A program made the position numbers and the translations under genes. Shown piece after piece: positions 24,205-36,217 of a DNA stretch of 64,000 bases. Source of the stretch: Azolla caroliniana (lineage: Eukaryota > Polypodiophyta); contig JBHGNT010000005.1 in assembly GCA_043228905.1 (NCBI GenBank), positions 14,322,001 to 14,386,000 on the forward strand, written 5' to 3'. The notes under the pieces were generated by a model, which saw nothing but the letters and a program-made list of their open reading frames with translations, was not told where the DNA came from and made no database searches. Every line of letters starts with the position of its first letter. Within the stretch, counting starts at the first letter, position 1.

Positions 24205-24302
24205 CTCTATATGTATGTATGTATATGTATATGTATCTATCTATCTACATATGTATGTATATACATATCTATTTGTCTCTGTGTGTGTGTGTGTGTGTGT
24301 AA
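24205..24302. repeat. TATG/TATC and (GT)n microsatellite in TOC64 5' flank
   Basis: Alternating tatgta, tatcta and a (gt)10-like tract lie immediately upstream of the TOC64 start codon, in the expected 5' UTR or promoter region. Confidence 0.8.
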
Positions 24303-24374
24303 TGTGAAGATAATATTGAGATGAAGTGGAAATGGCTCTTCGCTGCCACCTACAAACAGCCTTCCAGCAAGTAG

Positions 24375-24605
24375 TAGTCTTAGCAATTGGCAACACATCG
24401 GTTTGAACTGAACCGAACTGTGAAACTACGGCTTAATGGTTTAAGCAGTTTGGTTCGATTCGGTTCATGTTCAAGTTTTTGTCTTAGCAATTGGCAACAC
24501 CTCGGTTTGAACCGAACCGAACCGCATCATGACCGCTTAATGGTTTCCGTTTTAAACGATTTGAAACCGTGGTTTAAATAGTTGGGTGGTTTAGGGTTGA
24601 CACCA
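24375..24605. repeat. Direct repeat rich in GGTTTGAACCGAACC, possible hAT remnant
   Basis: The block tagcaattggcaacac...cggtttgaac occurs at about 24381 and 24484, a period near 104 bp. The right end, tttagggttgacacc, resembles degenerate hAT termini, and the composition recalls the hAT element at 41943-42718. No matching left terminus or TSD was found. Confidence 0.4.
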
Positions 24606-24628
24606 AATTATTTTCTTAAATACTTTCT

Positions 24629-27600
24629 TCAATATTTTTTGAGCAACCTTTTAATGAGGAAGACTTGCATTAACGTCGGGATGAAGTCGCCAAAAATCTC
24701 CATAATGGTGCATTGAAACGTGGTTGGGGCGGTCTTTAGTCCAAACATCATTACCACAACTACAAAGACTTCCCATTCAGTTACGAAAGTAGTTTTTTCC
24801 TTATCCTCCAGGTGCATACGCATTTGGTTATACCCGTGAAACCCATCCAGAGAATTGTACATGGTGTGGCCTACGACTGCGTTTGTACACTATCCATAAA
24901 TGGCAAGGGAAATGCGTCGGTGATTGTGACTGCGTTTAACTTGCAGTAATCGACACATACCCGTATTTTTCCATTTTTCTTCGGTACGACCACTATTGGG
25001 CTAAGCCATGTCGCTTTTTTTACCAGCTTTCAAGAGCTTGTCAATTTCCTCTTTTACGTGTGCCACATAGTTTGGGTTCATGCGATAACGTCTTTGCTTA
25101 ACTGGTTTCGCATCCATGGCCAAGTTAATTTTGTGTTGGTAGAATTTTGGGTCTAACCCTTTCATGTCCTCATGCGACCATGCAAAGAAATCCTTAAACT
25201 TCTGTAGCAACTTATTCATGGCCCTTTTTTCTCTTGGCGTCAGGTCCTTTGTGATTGATACTAGCCTTGGTGCCTCGGTTGACCCTACATTGATATCCTG
25301 CAAAGTCGACGATGTGACTCTTCACGAGATCTCCATCTCTCTCTCAAATGCCTCTCGTGCTCTACTCAGCTCCAACATAGATTTAGGCTCTAGTTCGTAA
25401 TCGTCCTCGTTCGGCGTGCTCATTGAAATGTACTTGCTAGCGGCCTTGAGGAAGTCTATTTCAAATAACGATATTATCCATGGATTTTCGTCTAGGTACG
25501 CTTCGAGTTCCGTATCCTCCAATCCTTCTAGCATGTTAATTTCTTCAGCGTATAGCGGTGTTATCTCTTTCGTAGGTGCGGATGTCTCCTGTGTCGGTAC
25601 CGGGACCTTGTTTCGTCCTCGACAGAAGCTGATGCAGTTGTGTTGCCAGTTCTGCTTGATACTAGCATACCACAACCATGGTCTTCCTAACTAGATTGGA
25701 TATGCCCTTGGAGCGTCCAAAGCCAACACAATTGCAGAAATTTCAAAATTGTGTTGGCCAATTACAATCGCTTGCTTCTGGATCAACCCTAATGGTCTGA
25801 TGGAAGGAGTGTCTGCCATTCGGAGCCAAAATAGGCATGCCTCCCATTTTGTAATACCGAGGCGGTTACATGTCATTTTACTGATCACATTCACCCTGGA
25901 GCCACTGTCGACAATGCATCCCGTGATTTCCTACCCTTGTAGCACCACTAGATTCTGTATAGTTGGCCGAGATCTCTGGTTCATCCATGCCCCGCATCCG
26001 GTTTTCCATGGTCTGTTGAAATCGAGGGACGAGTCCTAGTAATTTATCCATGGTCAGTGTAATTTCGCATTCAGCTAGTGCTTGCCATATCAGGTCTGGC
26101 GTTAGGGACAAGCCTTCCATATGTGTGATAGTGGGGCTAGACTCTTACCGCATGCGTTCCACATTGGCTTCATTCTCCTTCTCTACCCAAGCATGTGCAG
26201 CTTTGCGGATTTCCTCTTGCTCCACCCAGTCCGAGTTTTTCGCCTTACTACGTGTGATTGTATGCACTACTGGCCCTTTCCCTTTATCGCACCATGGGCA
26301 CTGAATTGCGTTATGGCCCGGTTGTTGACAAACAAATCAGTGCACGTTGGACTCACTTTTTTCTACGACCGAGGCTGCAGTGGTCTCCACAGGTGTTGTC
26401 TGCTCTTCCTGAGTTCGCTGAAACCGCTTGTTGTTGTAGGGCTTTTGGCGATACTCTCGACGCCTATCCTCGCGTCGTTCCTCCTCCAATATGTCCTCGT
26501 TATTACGTTGGTTTGATGATTGGCGGTTACCCCCATACGTGCGGGGCTCTGCCTGTCCACCATGATTGTTGGTGGTACGCCGGGTATCATAGTGGCGCCC
26601 TCTCCAAGGATTGTAGCGGTCATTGCTCAGATACTCCTCTTCTTCCTGTTGCTTCTCTTCGGAATAAGGGTCGCCGTTCCGATGGTGACAGTTCGGCCTT
26701 CCCGCACGTTGATTCTGCTTCGTGTTACAGTAGCGCTCCTCCTGCCCGGCTTGGTCATTATGGCGGCAGTGTCTTTGCGGCTCTATACGGCGAACTGACG
26801 GTGTTGGCCTATTCAACATGTTATATTCGCACGGGTCCATTGTGTGTGCCCGGGAATGACAAATGGGGCAATGTATCCGCATATTACACTCTACCATTGA
26901 ATGCCCTGAGTTCAAGCAAATCGTGCATTGAATGGCCTGGCGAAAACGGTAGTCCTCGTCCCTAGGGAGTGCTTGTCGTAATGATGCCATAGAGAAACCC
27001 TCATCCTCCTCTTCTAGCTCAAGCTACAACACCCGTTCTATGACTGTATCTGCCATTTAACCCATGATATTTTGCGTATTTAACGTTGTTCGGAGGGTTC
27101 GACATAATGCCGCCAAAATTGCTTCTTTTGCCTCTTCCTTCGTCAGAGCGCGTGTCATCTGTCGTTGTAAACTCTAGAACCGCAAGTTGAAGTCAGCCAC
27201 GGATTCTTGCGGCAGCTATTTGATTGTATAAAACTGACCGATGATCTCGCGTTGGCAGATGCTTCGATGAAAGAAGTGTAAAAACGAGGATTAGAGTTGG
27301 TCGAAGAATACGAACGACGTGATGTCGAGCTGGGAATGCCTGCAGCTAGCTCGCCCATCAAGGGTTAACCCGAACTCTGCGATTTTTGATGCGTGGGCTC
27401 CCACTTTCGGAAGTTGTTGTGACATATGATTCACGTTCAAACATTGAGGAATGACGGAACGTGTCCCTCAGCGTCAGTATCTCCGCTGAAGCGAGGTTAT
27501 GAGAAAGCCATTCCGGTCGATAGACTAGCACCTGAGGGAGTATTGTCGACGCGATGTAGGGTTGTCTGCGAAGTGGTAGTTTGACTATACTAGTCCAGTG

Positions 27601-27845
27601 GAGATAGGATTTCCTGCCCAATGATGCTCTGTTTGGTGAGTGTCGATTCTAATGTATACTCCGAGCGAGACAGAACGCAGTCATTGAGATGTGGTTTTCG
27701 CGTAGCGCGTTCTTCCGCTTTTCTGGTGTAGGACCGGGTCTACGGTCGATCTTGTCGAGTTGGTTCTCGGTTGCCTCGGCGGTTGGACATCCATTCCCTG
27801 ATGCTCGGATATGAGCATCACAGATCACCAAGTGTGCCAAAAGTG
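24629..27845 (-). pseudogene. Tat-like Gypsy gag-pol 2 (3' truncated)
   Basis: Read leftward from 27845: gag remnants in several frames (27840-27000), two CCHC knuckles (CTICLNSGHSMVEC and CPICHSRAHTMDPC, about 26940-26840), the protease region (ADTPSIRPLGLIQK, 25894-25691), the linker and RT start (QRRYRMNPNYVAHVKEEIDK, 25303-25001) and the RT core (MMFGLKTAPTTFQ, 24862-24629). The sequence stops in RT just before the FLDD motif, and RNase H, integrase and 3' LTR are absent. There are many stops and shifts. Confidence 0.88.
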
Positions 27846-28218
27846 TTACCGATTAGGAACACTGCCTACCCTCAGTCTAGAGTAGTATGTCTAGTCTCAA
27901 CATACTACACGGATAGAGCGTCACTAACTGTTTGCGAAGGTAAGGCGTTAACCCGATATGGCTACAACCGATTGTACGTTGCTGAACATGGATGCGCTAC
28001 TTACCCTAAAAATAGATACGCTTAGGAATGACACACAGACAGAGAATGAGCAACATAGAGATTAGAAAAGACAGTACGACTATATTAGATGGGTTATACT
28101 CCCAAAAAATTCTCCCCTTACAATGTTCCTATGCCCTTTATATACGCAAGGCATAGTCGGTTACGCTTCATGCGTGAACTGTTACATGCGTTACTTTAAT
28201 GCTTCGTTTATAATAACA
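27846..28218 (-). mobile_element. 5' LTR of Tat-like element 2
   Basis: On the minus strand it starts TGTTATTATAAACG at 28218 and ends ...cggtaacac, followed by TTTTGGCACACTTGG as likely primer site. It is about 373 bp, contains cgtatataaaggg, and shares blocks with the 11065-11433 LTR. Confidence 0.7.
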
Positions 28219-28234
28219 CACCTACCCCCCTAGC

Positions 28235-28810
28235 CCGTTTCTTTACTTCTCACCTTTTTTCTCATTAGTCCACTTCTGGCGAACAACACACTTAGAGGCA
28301 CATGCACATGTAGACTAACGGGAGTGCATGGAAGTAAGGTGGTAATTAGTAGAGGGCATGGTAGTGTGTGTGTGTGTGAAAATGAGGGGAGAGCGAGTTA
28401 AGGCCCCATGAATCTCTGCTCTTAAGAATAAGGCAAATATTCCCCTTTGAACAGAGTGAAAGATTTGGCCTCTCCTTTTGTAATGAGCCTCACCCCTTTA
28501 TACTATAAAAGGGGGTGAGGGGTCACCAATGAGGGGCTCACCATTTTGCCATTAGAGGTAGACTGTTAGGGTATTTCTTCTTCATCTTATCCCTATTTCC
28601 TTTTAGGGTTTTCATTTTGGTCATCATGGTAGTAGTTAGGAAAGTTTGGGGTTTCCTTCTCTCTCTTTAGTCATTATCATTTCTTCTATTTATGCTTGAG
28701 TCCGGCCTAATTGGCCACGGTTGTAAACATATAGTGGCATCGTGGCTTATAATGGAATTAGTTTCATAAACCTTGTCTCAGTCTACTTCTTGTCATGTTA
28801 ATCCTTCATA
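28235..28810 (+). mobile_element. Left part of an LTR split by a Copia insertion
   Basis: The segment has the TATA-like ctataaaagggggtgagggg near 28504 and text similar to the LTR at 39300-39828 (caca...tgtagact; ttttagggttttc). It is cut at 28810 by the Copia element and resumes at 34242 (ctcctcccc...ctccctagtccaatacc). Confidence 0.6.
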
Positions 28811-28815
28811 CATTG

Positions 28816-29491
28816 TGTTAGGATACAGGTCCCTCCGGATGGGAAGTGAGAAGAACAGTGTTGATGAGCAAACTCGGCCGAGGCCGATAGGCCAAGGCCG
28901 AAACCGGATGTGGTGTACCCGGCAACGGAAGACCCGGTGAGAACCGGATGTGGAGTACCCGGCAACGGAAGACCCGGTGAGAACCGGATGACGAGTACCC
29001 GGCAAGAGCCGGATGGTGAAGGCCCGGTGAGAAGTGCTCACCGAATGAAGGGACATATTCGTAAATATGTTTTCTAAAAGTTCATCGGGGCTATATTTGT
29101 AAATAGCCAAAAAGTCATATTAGTATAAATATGACTTAGGGCAAACTTAGTGGTATTGTAGTTGTCATTCTTGTTGGTGCAAGATTTGAGTGCGTAGCTG
29201 TGTATAGAGAGTGAGAGAGGAAGAGGTCGTTGCCTCTGTTGTAACCGCCGCCTGTGGCGATGATAGCAAGCTTGAGGTTGTTGCCTCGGTGCTCTACTAT
29301 TGTACATTGTGATATAGTGATAGTTTGCAGTCTGTGGGCTGCCGTGGTTTTTCCCTAGTTTGGGTTTTCCACGTAAACATCCTGTGTACTTCTCTCTTCA
29401 CTGTGTCGTGCGTACATTACCCGTTTTCTGTGTTTGATCCTAGACTCGGTTGTGGCCGAGCGTTGAGCTTACGGAGCGTGTATTTCTGTCA
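28816..29491 (+). repeat. 5' LTR of the Copia element
   Basis: It spans 676 bp from TGTTAGGATACAGG to ctgtca. It contains short repeats of accggatg..gagtacccggca in the U3 part and tattagtataaatatgac as likely TATA region near 29120. Confidence 0.92.
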
Positions 29492-29494
29492 AAG

Positions 29495-29506
29495 TGGTAT
29501 CAGAGT
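29495..29506 (+). other. Primer-binding site of the Copia element
   Basis: TGGTATCAGAGT lies three bases after the LTR end and differs only at the last base from the initiator tRNA-Met complement. Confidence 0.85.
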
Positions 29507-29509
29507 GAA

Positions 29510-30362
29510 ACCACACAGAAAAATAGACGATTCGTTGGGAGGCATGTTCAACCAACTATTCGGTGTGGAAGTCGAAGATGAGGGACATGCTCGTGGTTAA
29601 AGATCTTTGGTTGCCGGTTCAGTTCGGGGACAAGAGACCGGACAAAATCGATGCCACGATATGGGAGGTGATGCACATGAAGAACGGCTTACATATGGTG
29701 CTTCATCGACATGAGTCTATACAACAACTTCAATGAAGAGAGCAAGGCTCATGAGCTCTAGGAGAAGATCGGCATTATGTTTCAAAACAAAAATGTTGTT
29801 AATCAGGTTTCGATATTTCGGAAGCTAGTAAGACTCCGGTACTAAGATGGCTCCAGCATGGCGGAGCACATGAATGCCTTCCAGGGGCTGATCCACCAGG
29901 CAACATCATTGGAAGTGCCTCTCGCTGATGAGGTACTAGCGTTACTCCTGCTCAGTTCCCTCCCAAATAGCTGGGAGACGTTGGTTGTCACTTTGGGCAA
30001 CGCCGGGCCGGAAGGGAAACGGTTATCCCTAGCAAGAGTGAAGTCGAGCTTGCTAGACGAGGAGGCGCGTTGGAAAGATAAGGATACGAGCTCCGACTCC
30101 AAAGCGCTCCTTATCGAATCGGAATGTGGAAGACAAAGGAACCGTAGCCCCTAAAACCGGGAAACCGACTCCAAAGTCAAGGGGGAGGCCTACTTGCTTC
30201 TATTGTGGCAAGCCAGGACACTTCTAGAAAAATTGTCATCACTTTCGAAAAGACAAGGAAACCGACGACATCGATTCGAAGCGGACATCGGACCAGAACG
30301 GTAAAGACCGGAGGGGAACGGACCGAAAGGGAACGACGACAATCGCGGCAAGTGAAGAAGAG
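29510..30362 (+). pseudogene. Copia gag (inactivated)
   Basis: Gag is broken into frames. The best piece (29858-30154) has MAEHMNAFQGLIHQATSLEV and LLSSLPNSWETLVVTLGNA, typical Copia gag segments. The knuckle near 30197 reads CFYCGKPGHF, a stop, then KNC, so the fourth zinc ligand is cut off. At least three in-frame stops (TAG/TAA) are present. Confidence 0.85.
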
Positions 30363-33300
30363 TTGATGCTCATCACCGAGGAGAGTGAGCTAAACCTTTC
30401 CGGCGACGAGATGACATGGGTGGTCGACTCCGGAGCGTCGTTCCACCTTACCCCGGACCGGAAATGCTTCTCATCCTTCTCAGCCGGTGATCATGGCTGT
30501 GTCCGGATGGGGAATGAAGGTACATGCCGAATTGTCGGCATAGGAGACGTGTGGTTGAGAACACCAACCGGATGCAAGCTGCTGCTGAAGGATGTTCGAC
30601 ACGTTCCGGAGGTTCGTCTGAACCTGATATCAGCTGGTTGGCTAGATGATGAAGGCCTCATGGGTAGCATCCGGAACGGTGTTATGAAGTTCAGCAAAGG
30701 GAGCCTGATTGTGGCTCGGGCCCGGAAGGTCAACACGTTGTACTTGATGAATGCCCGGCTATGCCCGAAAGAAGTGAACGTGGCATCTAACACTGCCGGT
30801 GAGCTGTGGCACAAGAGGCTGTGTCACATGAGCGGGAAGGGGATGAAGAGGCTTGCAGACGACAACCTCATTCCAGTGAAGAACATGCACTTGGAGAAGT
30901 GCACTGATTGTCTGGGTGATAAACAAAATCGGACCTCCTTCCGATCGAGGCCACCGATGAGACGTAATGCACCACTGGAGTTGGTGCATACTTATGTATG
31001 TCAAGTGGACACAAAGTCACATGCCGGATCACAGTACTTCGTGATGTTCATAGATGACCACAGCCGGAAGCTGTGGGCCACACCGTTGAAGACGAAGGAT
31101 CAAGTGTTATCCGTCTTCAAAGAGCTCCACGCGAGAGTGGAAAGAGAAACCGGCCGGAAGCTGAAGGCGGTTCGAGCAGATAACAGAGGTGAATACCGGG
31201 GGCAGTTCGAGGAGTACTGTCGCTCGAAGGGAATCCGGCTCGAATTTACCGTGTCGAAGACGCCAGAACTAAACGGGTTGGCCGAGAGGATAAACCGGAT
31301 CATAATGGAGAGGGTCCGGAGTATGCTGGCGCATGCAAAATTACCCAAGAAGTTTTGGGCTAAGGCGCTATCGACAACAACGTATGTGATAAACAGATCA
31401 CCCTCAGTGCCCTTGGATGGAGACACACCGCTGAAGGTGTGGACCGGTAAGGAAGTGTCCTACCGGCATCTGAAGGTGTTCGGGTGTCTCGCGTACGTGC
31501 ATGTAGCTAAGGACCGGAGAGGAAAGTTGGATCGAAAGACCCGGCCATGCATATTCCTCGGTTACGGCGACGATGAGTTCGGCTACTGAGTGTGGGATCC
31601 GGTTGACAAGAAGGTATTCTGGAGTCGAGATATTATCTTCATGGAGGACAAGACGCTCGCCGACTGGGAGTCGGAGAAGAAGATAATGAACTCCGAGTTG
31701 ACCGATAAGGATCGATTCTACTATGAGCAGACCCAACCGACAAGAGACCGGTTAGCACTCGATGAACCAGCCGGTTATGGTGAGGATACCGAACCGGCAG
31801 AAGAAGAAGTAGAGGAAGCTGAAACCGAAACCGGCCAAGACCCCGAATCGGATTCCGATGAAGAGCAAATGGAGGAGCCGGTTACCAAAGCCCAAAGACG
31901 GAGATATCCTCTCCGAGAGAGAAGCCCCCCCCCCCCCCCAAGATTTCCGGATGTAGAGCATGTGTTGGTGACCGATGAGGGAGAGCCATAAAGCTTTGAA
32001 GAAGCGAAGGAAGACGCCCACAACTGCAAATGGTTAAGTGCCATGCAGGATAAGATGGATTCCCTGCATGAGAACCATACGTACGAATTGGTGGAGTTGT
32101 CGAAAGGAAAGCGGGCACTCCGAAACAAGTGGGTGTACAAATTGAAACCGGGAGATGCCGGCAACCCCCCGAGATACAAAGCCAGGATCGTGGTGAAGGG
32201 GTTCCAACAGAAGAAGGGTGTGGACTTCGACGAGATATTTGTCCCAGTAGTAAAGATGACCTCCATCAGGACGGTGTTGAGTATAGCGGCAAGCATGGAC
32301 CTCGAGGTTGAGCAGCTGGACGTGAAGACGACATTCCTTCACGGTGACCTCGAAGAGGAGATCTACATGCAGCAACCGGAAGGATTCATGGAGAAAGGGA
32401 AGGAGCACCTGGTTTGCCGGTTGAAGAAGAGCCTGTACGGACTGAAGCAGGCCGACAATGGTACCGGAAGTTCGACTCCTTCATGACCGATCAAGGGTAC
32501 CACAAGATGTAGGCCGATCACTGCGTGTTTGTGAAGAAGTTCGAAGGAGGCGACTTCCTGATACTCCTTCTGTACGTGGACGACATGTTGATCGTCGGAC
32601 GGGACTAAGCCAAAATTCGGATGCTGAAGAAGGCTCTCAACCGAACTTTCGCAATGAAAGACTTGGGTCCGGCAAGACAGATACTGGGGATGGACATAAT
32701 CCGGGACCGGTCAAAGAAGCAATTGTGGCTGTCACAGGAGAAATACATGACAAAGGTGCTTCAGCGGTTCAACATGTTAGAAGCGAAACCGGTCGGATCG
32801 ACACTTCCGGCAAACAGCAAGTTATCCGGTAAGCAAAGCCCGAAGATGAAGGCAGAGAAGGTGGATATGATGAAGGCTCCATATGCCTCTTCCGTCAGAA
32901 GCTTAATGTACGCAATGGTGTGTACTCGACCGGATATTGGATACGCAGTTGGAGTGGTGACCCGGTTTATGAGCAATCCCGGCAAGGAGCACTGGAATGT
33001 GGTCAAATGGATACTCCGGTACTTGAAGGGCACTTTGGATATGTGTCTCCGATTCGGCTCCGGTAAACCTCAACTTGACAATTTTACCGATTTGGACATG
33101 TCGGCTGATGTGGATACCAGCCGGTCTACATCCGGGTATGTAATGACATATGCAGGGGGAGCTGTTTCGTGGCAGTCGAGGCTGCAGAAGACGGTTGCAT
33201 TGTCGTCCACGGAGGCGGAGTACATGGCAGCTGTGGAAGCCGGCAAGGAAATATTATGGATGAAGGACTTCATCGGAGAGCTCGGTATCCGGCAAGATGC

Positions 33301-33548
33301 ATACCGGCTCTATTGCGATAGTCAAAGTGCCATCCGCCTTGCTAAGAACGTAGCATACCATTCCAAGATGAAGCACATCTAGCGTAGGTATCACTGGATC
33401 CGGGAGCGAGTAGAAGATCGAGAGTTCGCACTGACGAAGATCCACACGGCCAAGAACGGGTTAGATGTGCTAACAAAAGTACTGATACCTGACAAGCTGG
33501 ATGCATGTCGGAAGCGGATTGGACTAGTAAGACATCCCATGCCGGAGT
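30363..33548 (+). pseudogene. Copia pol: protease, integrase, RT, RNase H (inactivated)
   Basis: Protease has WVVDSGASFHLTP. The integrase zinc domain (LWHKRLCHMS...CTDCLGDKQ) and core follow, but the first catalytic Asp of the usual HTDVC reads HTYVC. RT begins KGKRALRNKWVYKLKPG and keeps LLLYVDDMLIVG. RNase H has SSTEAEYMAAVEAGKE and CDSQSAIRLAKN. Stops at 31587 (TGA), 31989 (TAA), 32510 (TAG), 32606 (TAA) and 33380 (TAG) all sit where Gln or Arg codons are expected. A small deletion near 32453 shifts the frame after LKQA. A 14-C run lies at 31926-31939. Confidence 0.9.
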
Positions 33549-33560
33549 GAAGGGGGAGTT
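33549..33560 (+). other. Polypurine tract of the Copia element
   Basis: GAAGGGGGAGTT immediately precedes the 3' LTR start TGTTAGG. Confidence 0.85.
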
Positions 33561-34236
33561 TGTTAGGAAACAGGTTCCTCCGGATGGGAAGTGAGAAGAA
33601 CAGTGTTGATGAGCAAACTCGGCCGAGGCCGATAGGCCAAGGCCGAAACCGGATGTGGTGTACCCGGCAACGGAAGACCTGGTGAGAACCGGATGTGGAG
33701 TACCCGACAACGGAAGACCCGGTGAGAACCGGATGTGGAGTACCCGGCAAGAGCCGGATGGTGAAGGCTCGGTGAGAAGTGCTCACCGGATGAAGGGACA
33801 TATTCGTAAATATATTTTCTGAGAGTCCATCGGGGCTATATTTGTAGATAGCCAAAAAGTCATATTAGTATAAATATGACTTAGGGCAAACTTAGTGGTA
33901 TTGTAGTTGTCATTCTTGTTGGTGCAAGATTTGAGTGCGTAGCTGTGTATAGAGAGTGAGAGAGGAAGAGGTCGTTGCCTCTGTTGTAACCGCCGCCCGT
34001 GGCGAAGATAGCAAGCTCGAGATTGTTGCCTCGGTGCTCTACTATTGTACATTGTGATATAGTGATAGTTTGCAGTCTGTGGGCTGCCGTGGTCTTTCCC
34101 TAGTTTGGGTTTTCCATGTAAACATCCTGTGTACTCCTCTCTTCACTGTGTCGTGCGTACATTACCCATTTTCTGTGTTTGATCCTAGACTCGGTTGTGG
34201 CCGAGCGTTGTGCTTACGGAGCGTGTATTTCTATCA
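33561..34236 (+). repeat. 3' LTR of the Copia element
   Basis: It is 676 bp and collinear with the 5' LTR without indels; differences are scattered single bases. Confidence 0.92.
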
Positions 34237-34241
34237 CATTG

Positions 34242-34586
34242 CTCCTCCCCTTTCTTGATCGAAAGCCCATGAGGTATAAACTCTCATCCCCCCCTTTACT
34301 CCCTAGTCCAATACCCTCATGGTCCAACTTCTTCTTCTTATCTTTCTTATTCAAGAAATGTAGCAAATTTCTCTCGTAACTATGGAGACCGTCAACAAGC
34401 AAGAATATATGCGTGTATTGTCTGAGCTCGACATGCTAACAACTAAGTTTGTGGCATTGTAGCAAGAAAATCAAAGACTGCTCGAGGACCTACAACAAGT
34501 AAGTTCTTAGAAAGTACAACAATATGAAGAGTTATCTCAACAGGTGCATCAATTGGAGACTACTCTACTGCAACGACAAGCGACAG
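34242..34586 (+). pseudogene. Right part of the split LTR/leader and a coiled-coil gag start
   Basis: After the Copia TSD the older LTR continues (ctccctagtccaataccctc). From the ATG at 34382 a frame reads METVNKQEYMRVLSELDM, then a stop, then QENQRLLEDLQQ and ELSQQVHQLETTLLQRQA, a heptad-rich coiled coil as in some Gypsy gag N termini. It ends at 34586 where the next LTR begins. Confidence 0.6.
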
Positions 34587-34789
34587 TGTCGCAAAGATAT
34601 GACAAAGATACATGAACTTGAGGCAGGACCCCGAGGACTCCGATCAGAGGATACCATATTCGTACGTTTATGTTTTATGAATTAATCGAAATGAGAAAGT
34701 TTGGTAATTTTCTATTAACAAAGAAAAGAAAAATTACAACCTATCCCAAGATTGGGATTCAGAAGTTTTAGGTATACTGAGATTAATAG

Positions 34790-35118
34790 ATAAGAAAAAT
34801 TAGGGTTTTTGAGAGATATGGTTTTCGTAAGGAAAATTAGGGTTTTTCGAGAGATATGGCTTCCGTAAGGAAAATTAGGGTTTTTCGAGAGATATGGCTT
34901 TTGTAACATAAATTAGGGTTTTTCGAGAGATATGGCTTCCGTAAGGAAAATTAAGGTTTTTCGAGAGATGGCTTCGATAAGAAAAAATTAGGGTTCAATC
35001 AAGAGATGGCATTGATAAGAATAAAATTAGGGTTCATTCGAGAGATGGCTACGATAAGAAAAAAGTAGGGTTTATTCGAGAGATGGCTTAGATAAGAAAC
35101 AAAAATAGGGTTAGGGTT
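34790..35118. repeat. Telobox minisatellite in type A LTR, copy 1
   Basis: About eight units of 35-41 bp carry ttagggttt or a variant followed by cgagagatatggctt. The motif AAACCCTAA on the other strand is the plant telobox. Confidence 0.85.
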
Positions 35119-35327
35119 TCTAGAGATAGATTTTTCCTTCCCCTCTATGAGAAAAAACATTGCTCTCTCCTTCTCTCTTCAGTGATAGATTTCTCTCTTC
35201 CCTTTTGTCAAATCCCCCCCAAAATTATCGTTCTCCCCATTAATTGCATGTTACCACTTGAAGATACACTTGCATGAAGGAACTCCAGTTTGCATGCCTC
35301 CCACTTGGCGTTTTCTTTAGTTCCATC

Positions 35328-35828
35328 GACGTCACGTTTAGTTACAGCGTGCCACATAATGTTTACTTTTTAGTTGCATGAACTCCACTTTCAGTTACGG
35401 TCCGTGCACTAGCCTGGCCGTTCCGAACCCTTCTGATCGTCCCGACCTGCGACCGATCAGTGCATCTCGTGACCAACCCGCACGTTCCGAAATTGACGTC
35501 ACGTTTAGTTATAGCGTGCCACATAATGTTTACTTTTTAGTCGCATGAACTCCACGTTCAGTTACGGTCCGTGCACTAGCCTGGCCGTTCCGAACCCTTC
35601 TGATCGTCCCGACCTGCGACCGATCAGTGCATCTCGTGACCAACCCGCACGTTCCGAAATTGACGTCACGTTTAGTTATAGCGTGCCACATAATGTTTAC
35701 TTTTTAGTCGCATGAACTCCACGTTCAGTTACGGTCCGTGCACTAGCCTGGTCGTTCCGAACCCTTCTGATCGTCTCGACCTGCGACCGATTAGTGCATC
35801 TCGTGACCAACCCGCACGTTCTGAAATA
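35328..35828. repeat. Three tandem 167-bp repeats inside the LTR
   Basis: Units begin gacgtcacgtttagtta at 35328, 35495 and 35662. Unit 3 differs from unit 2 mainly by C-to-T changes. Units 2 and 3 start within TGACGTCA, the palindromic bZIP/TGA-factor site. Confidence 0.93.
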
Positions 35829-36217
35829 GTTTCGATCAATTCATCTACACTCGTCCTTCTAGGGAATTCAGCCATATTTGTCCGTCCGAACACTTCCCCC
35901 AAATTACCCTAACTATTCTATGCTCCAAACACACAAATATGAAGTAATGGGTTCTTGGTCTGCTTATATAATGCTGGATCTGATGTTGTCTTATCTATGT
36001 GGGATATCTTACAATTATGTTTCCCCCCATCTTCCTAAACTTCATACTCACATAACTTGATACTTAGTTGTCTATTTCATATGTAGTAAAATTCATTCCG
36101 AAGCTCTTGAAGACGTCCATATAAAATAATTATGTCATTAAGCTAATCTAAAATAATTATTTCATTATTTTTTATATCGTGTCTGAAGAACCACACGACA
36201 TTCACCCCCACCAAACC

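Larger units (their letters stand above)
28816..34236 (+). mobile_element. Structurally complete Copia (Tork/Tnt1-like) retrotransposon
   Basis: The 5421-bp element has two 676-bp LTRs beginning TGTTAGGA and ending TCA, a primer site, gag, pol in Copia order and a polypurine tract. It is flanked by the 5-bp duplication cattg (28811-28815 and 34237-34241). I count about 23 differences between the LTRs (about 3.4%), mostly transitions, so the insertion is fairly recent but not new. Multiple stops make it non-autonomous today. The Tork assignment rests on the pol motif style only. Confidence 0.93.
34587..36200 (-). mobile_element. TGTCG-family LTR, type A, copy 1 (3' LTR)
   Basis: On the minus strand it starts TGTCGTGTGGTTCTTC at 36200, directly after the purine tract GGTTTGGTGGGGGTGAA (36217-36201), and ends ...atctttgcgaca at 34587. 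It contains gatatcccacatag (36008-35995) and a TATA box (cattatataagc, about 35963-35975), then three 167-bp repeats and a telobox minisatellite. Length is 1614 bp. No primer site follows its end, as expected for a 3' LTR. Confidence 0.8.

Noticed and set aside
34790-35828. CRISPR-like repeat array
   Set aside because: Units are contiguous minisatellite or 167-bp tandem repeats without unique spacers, and the DNA is a plant nuclear genome.
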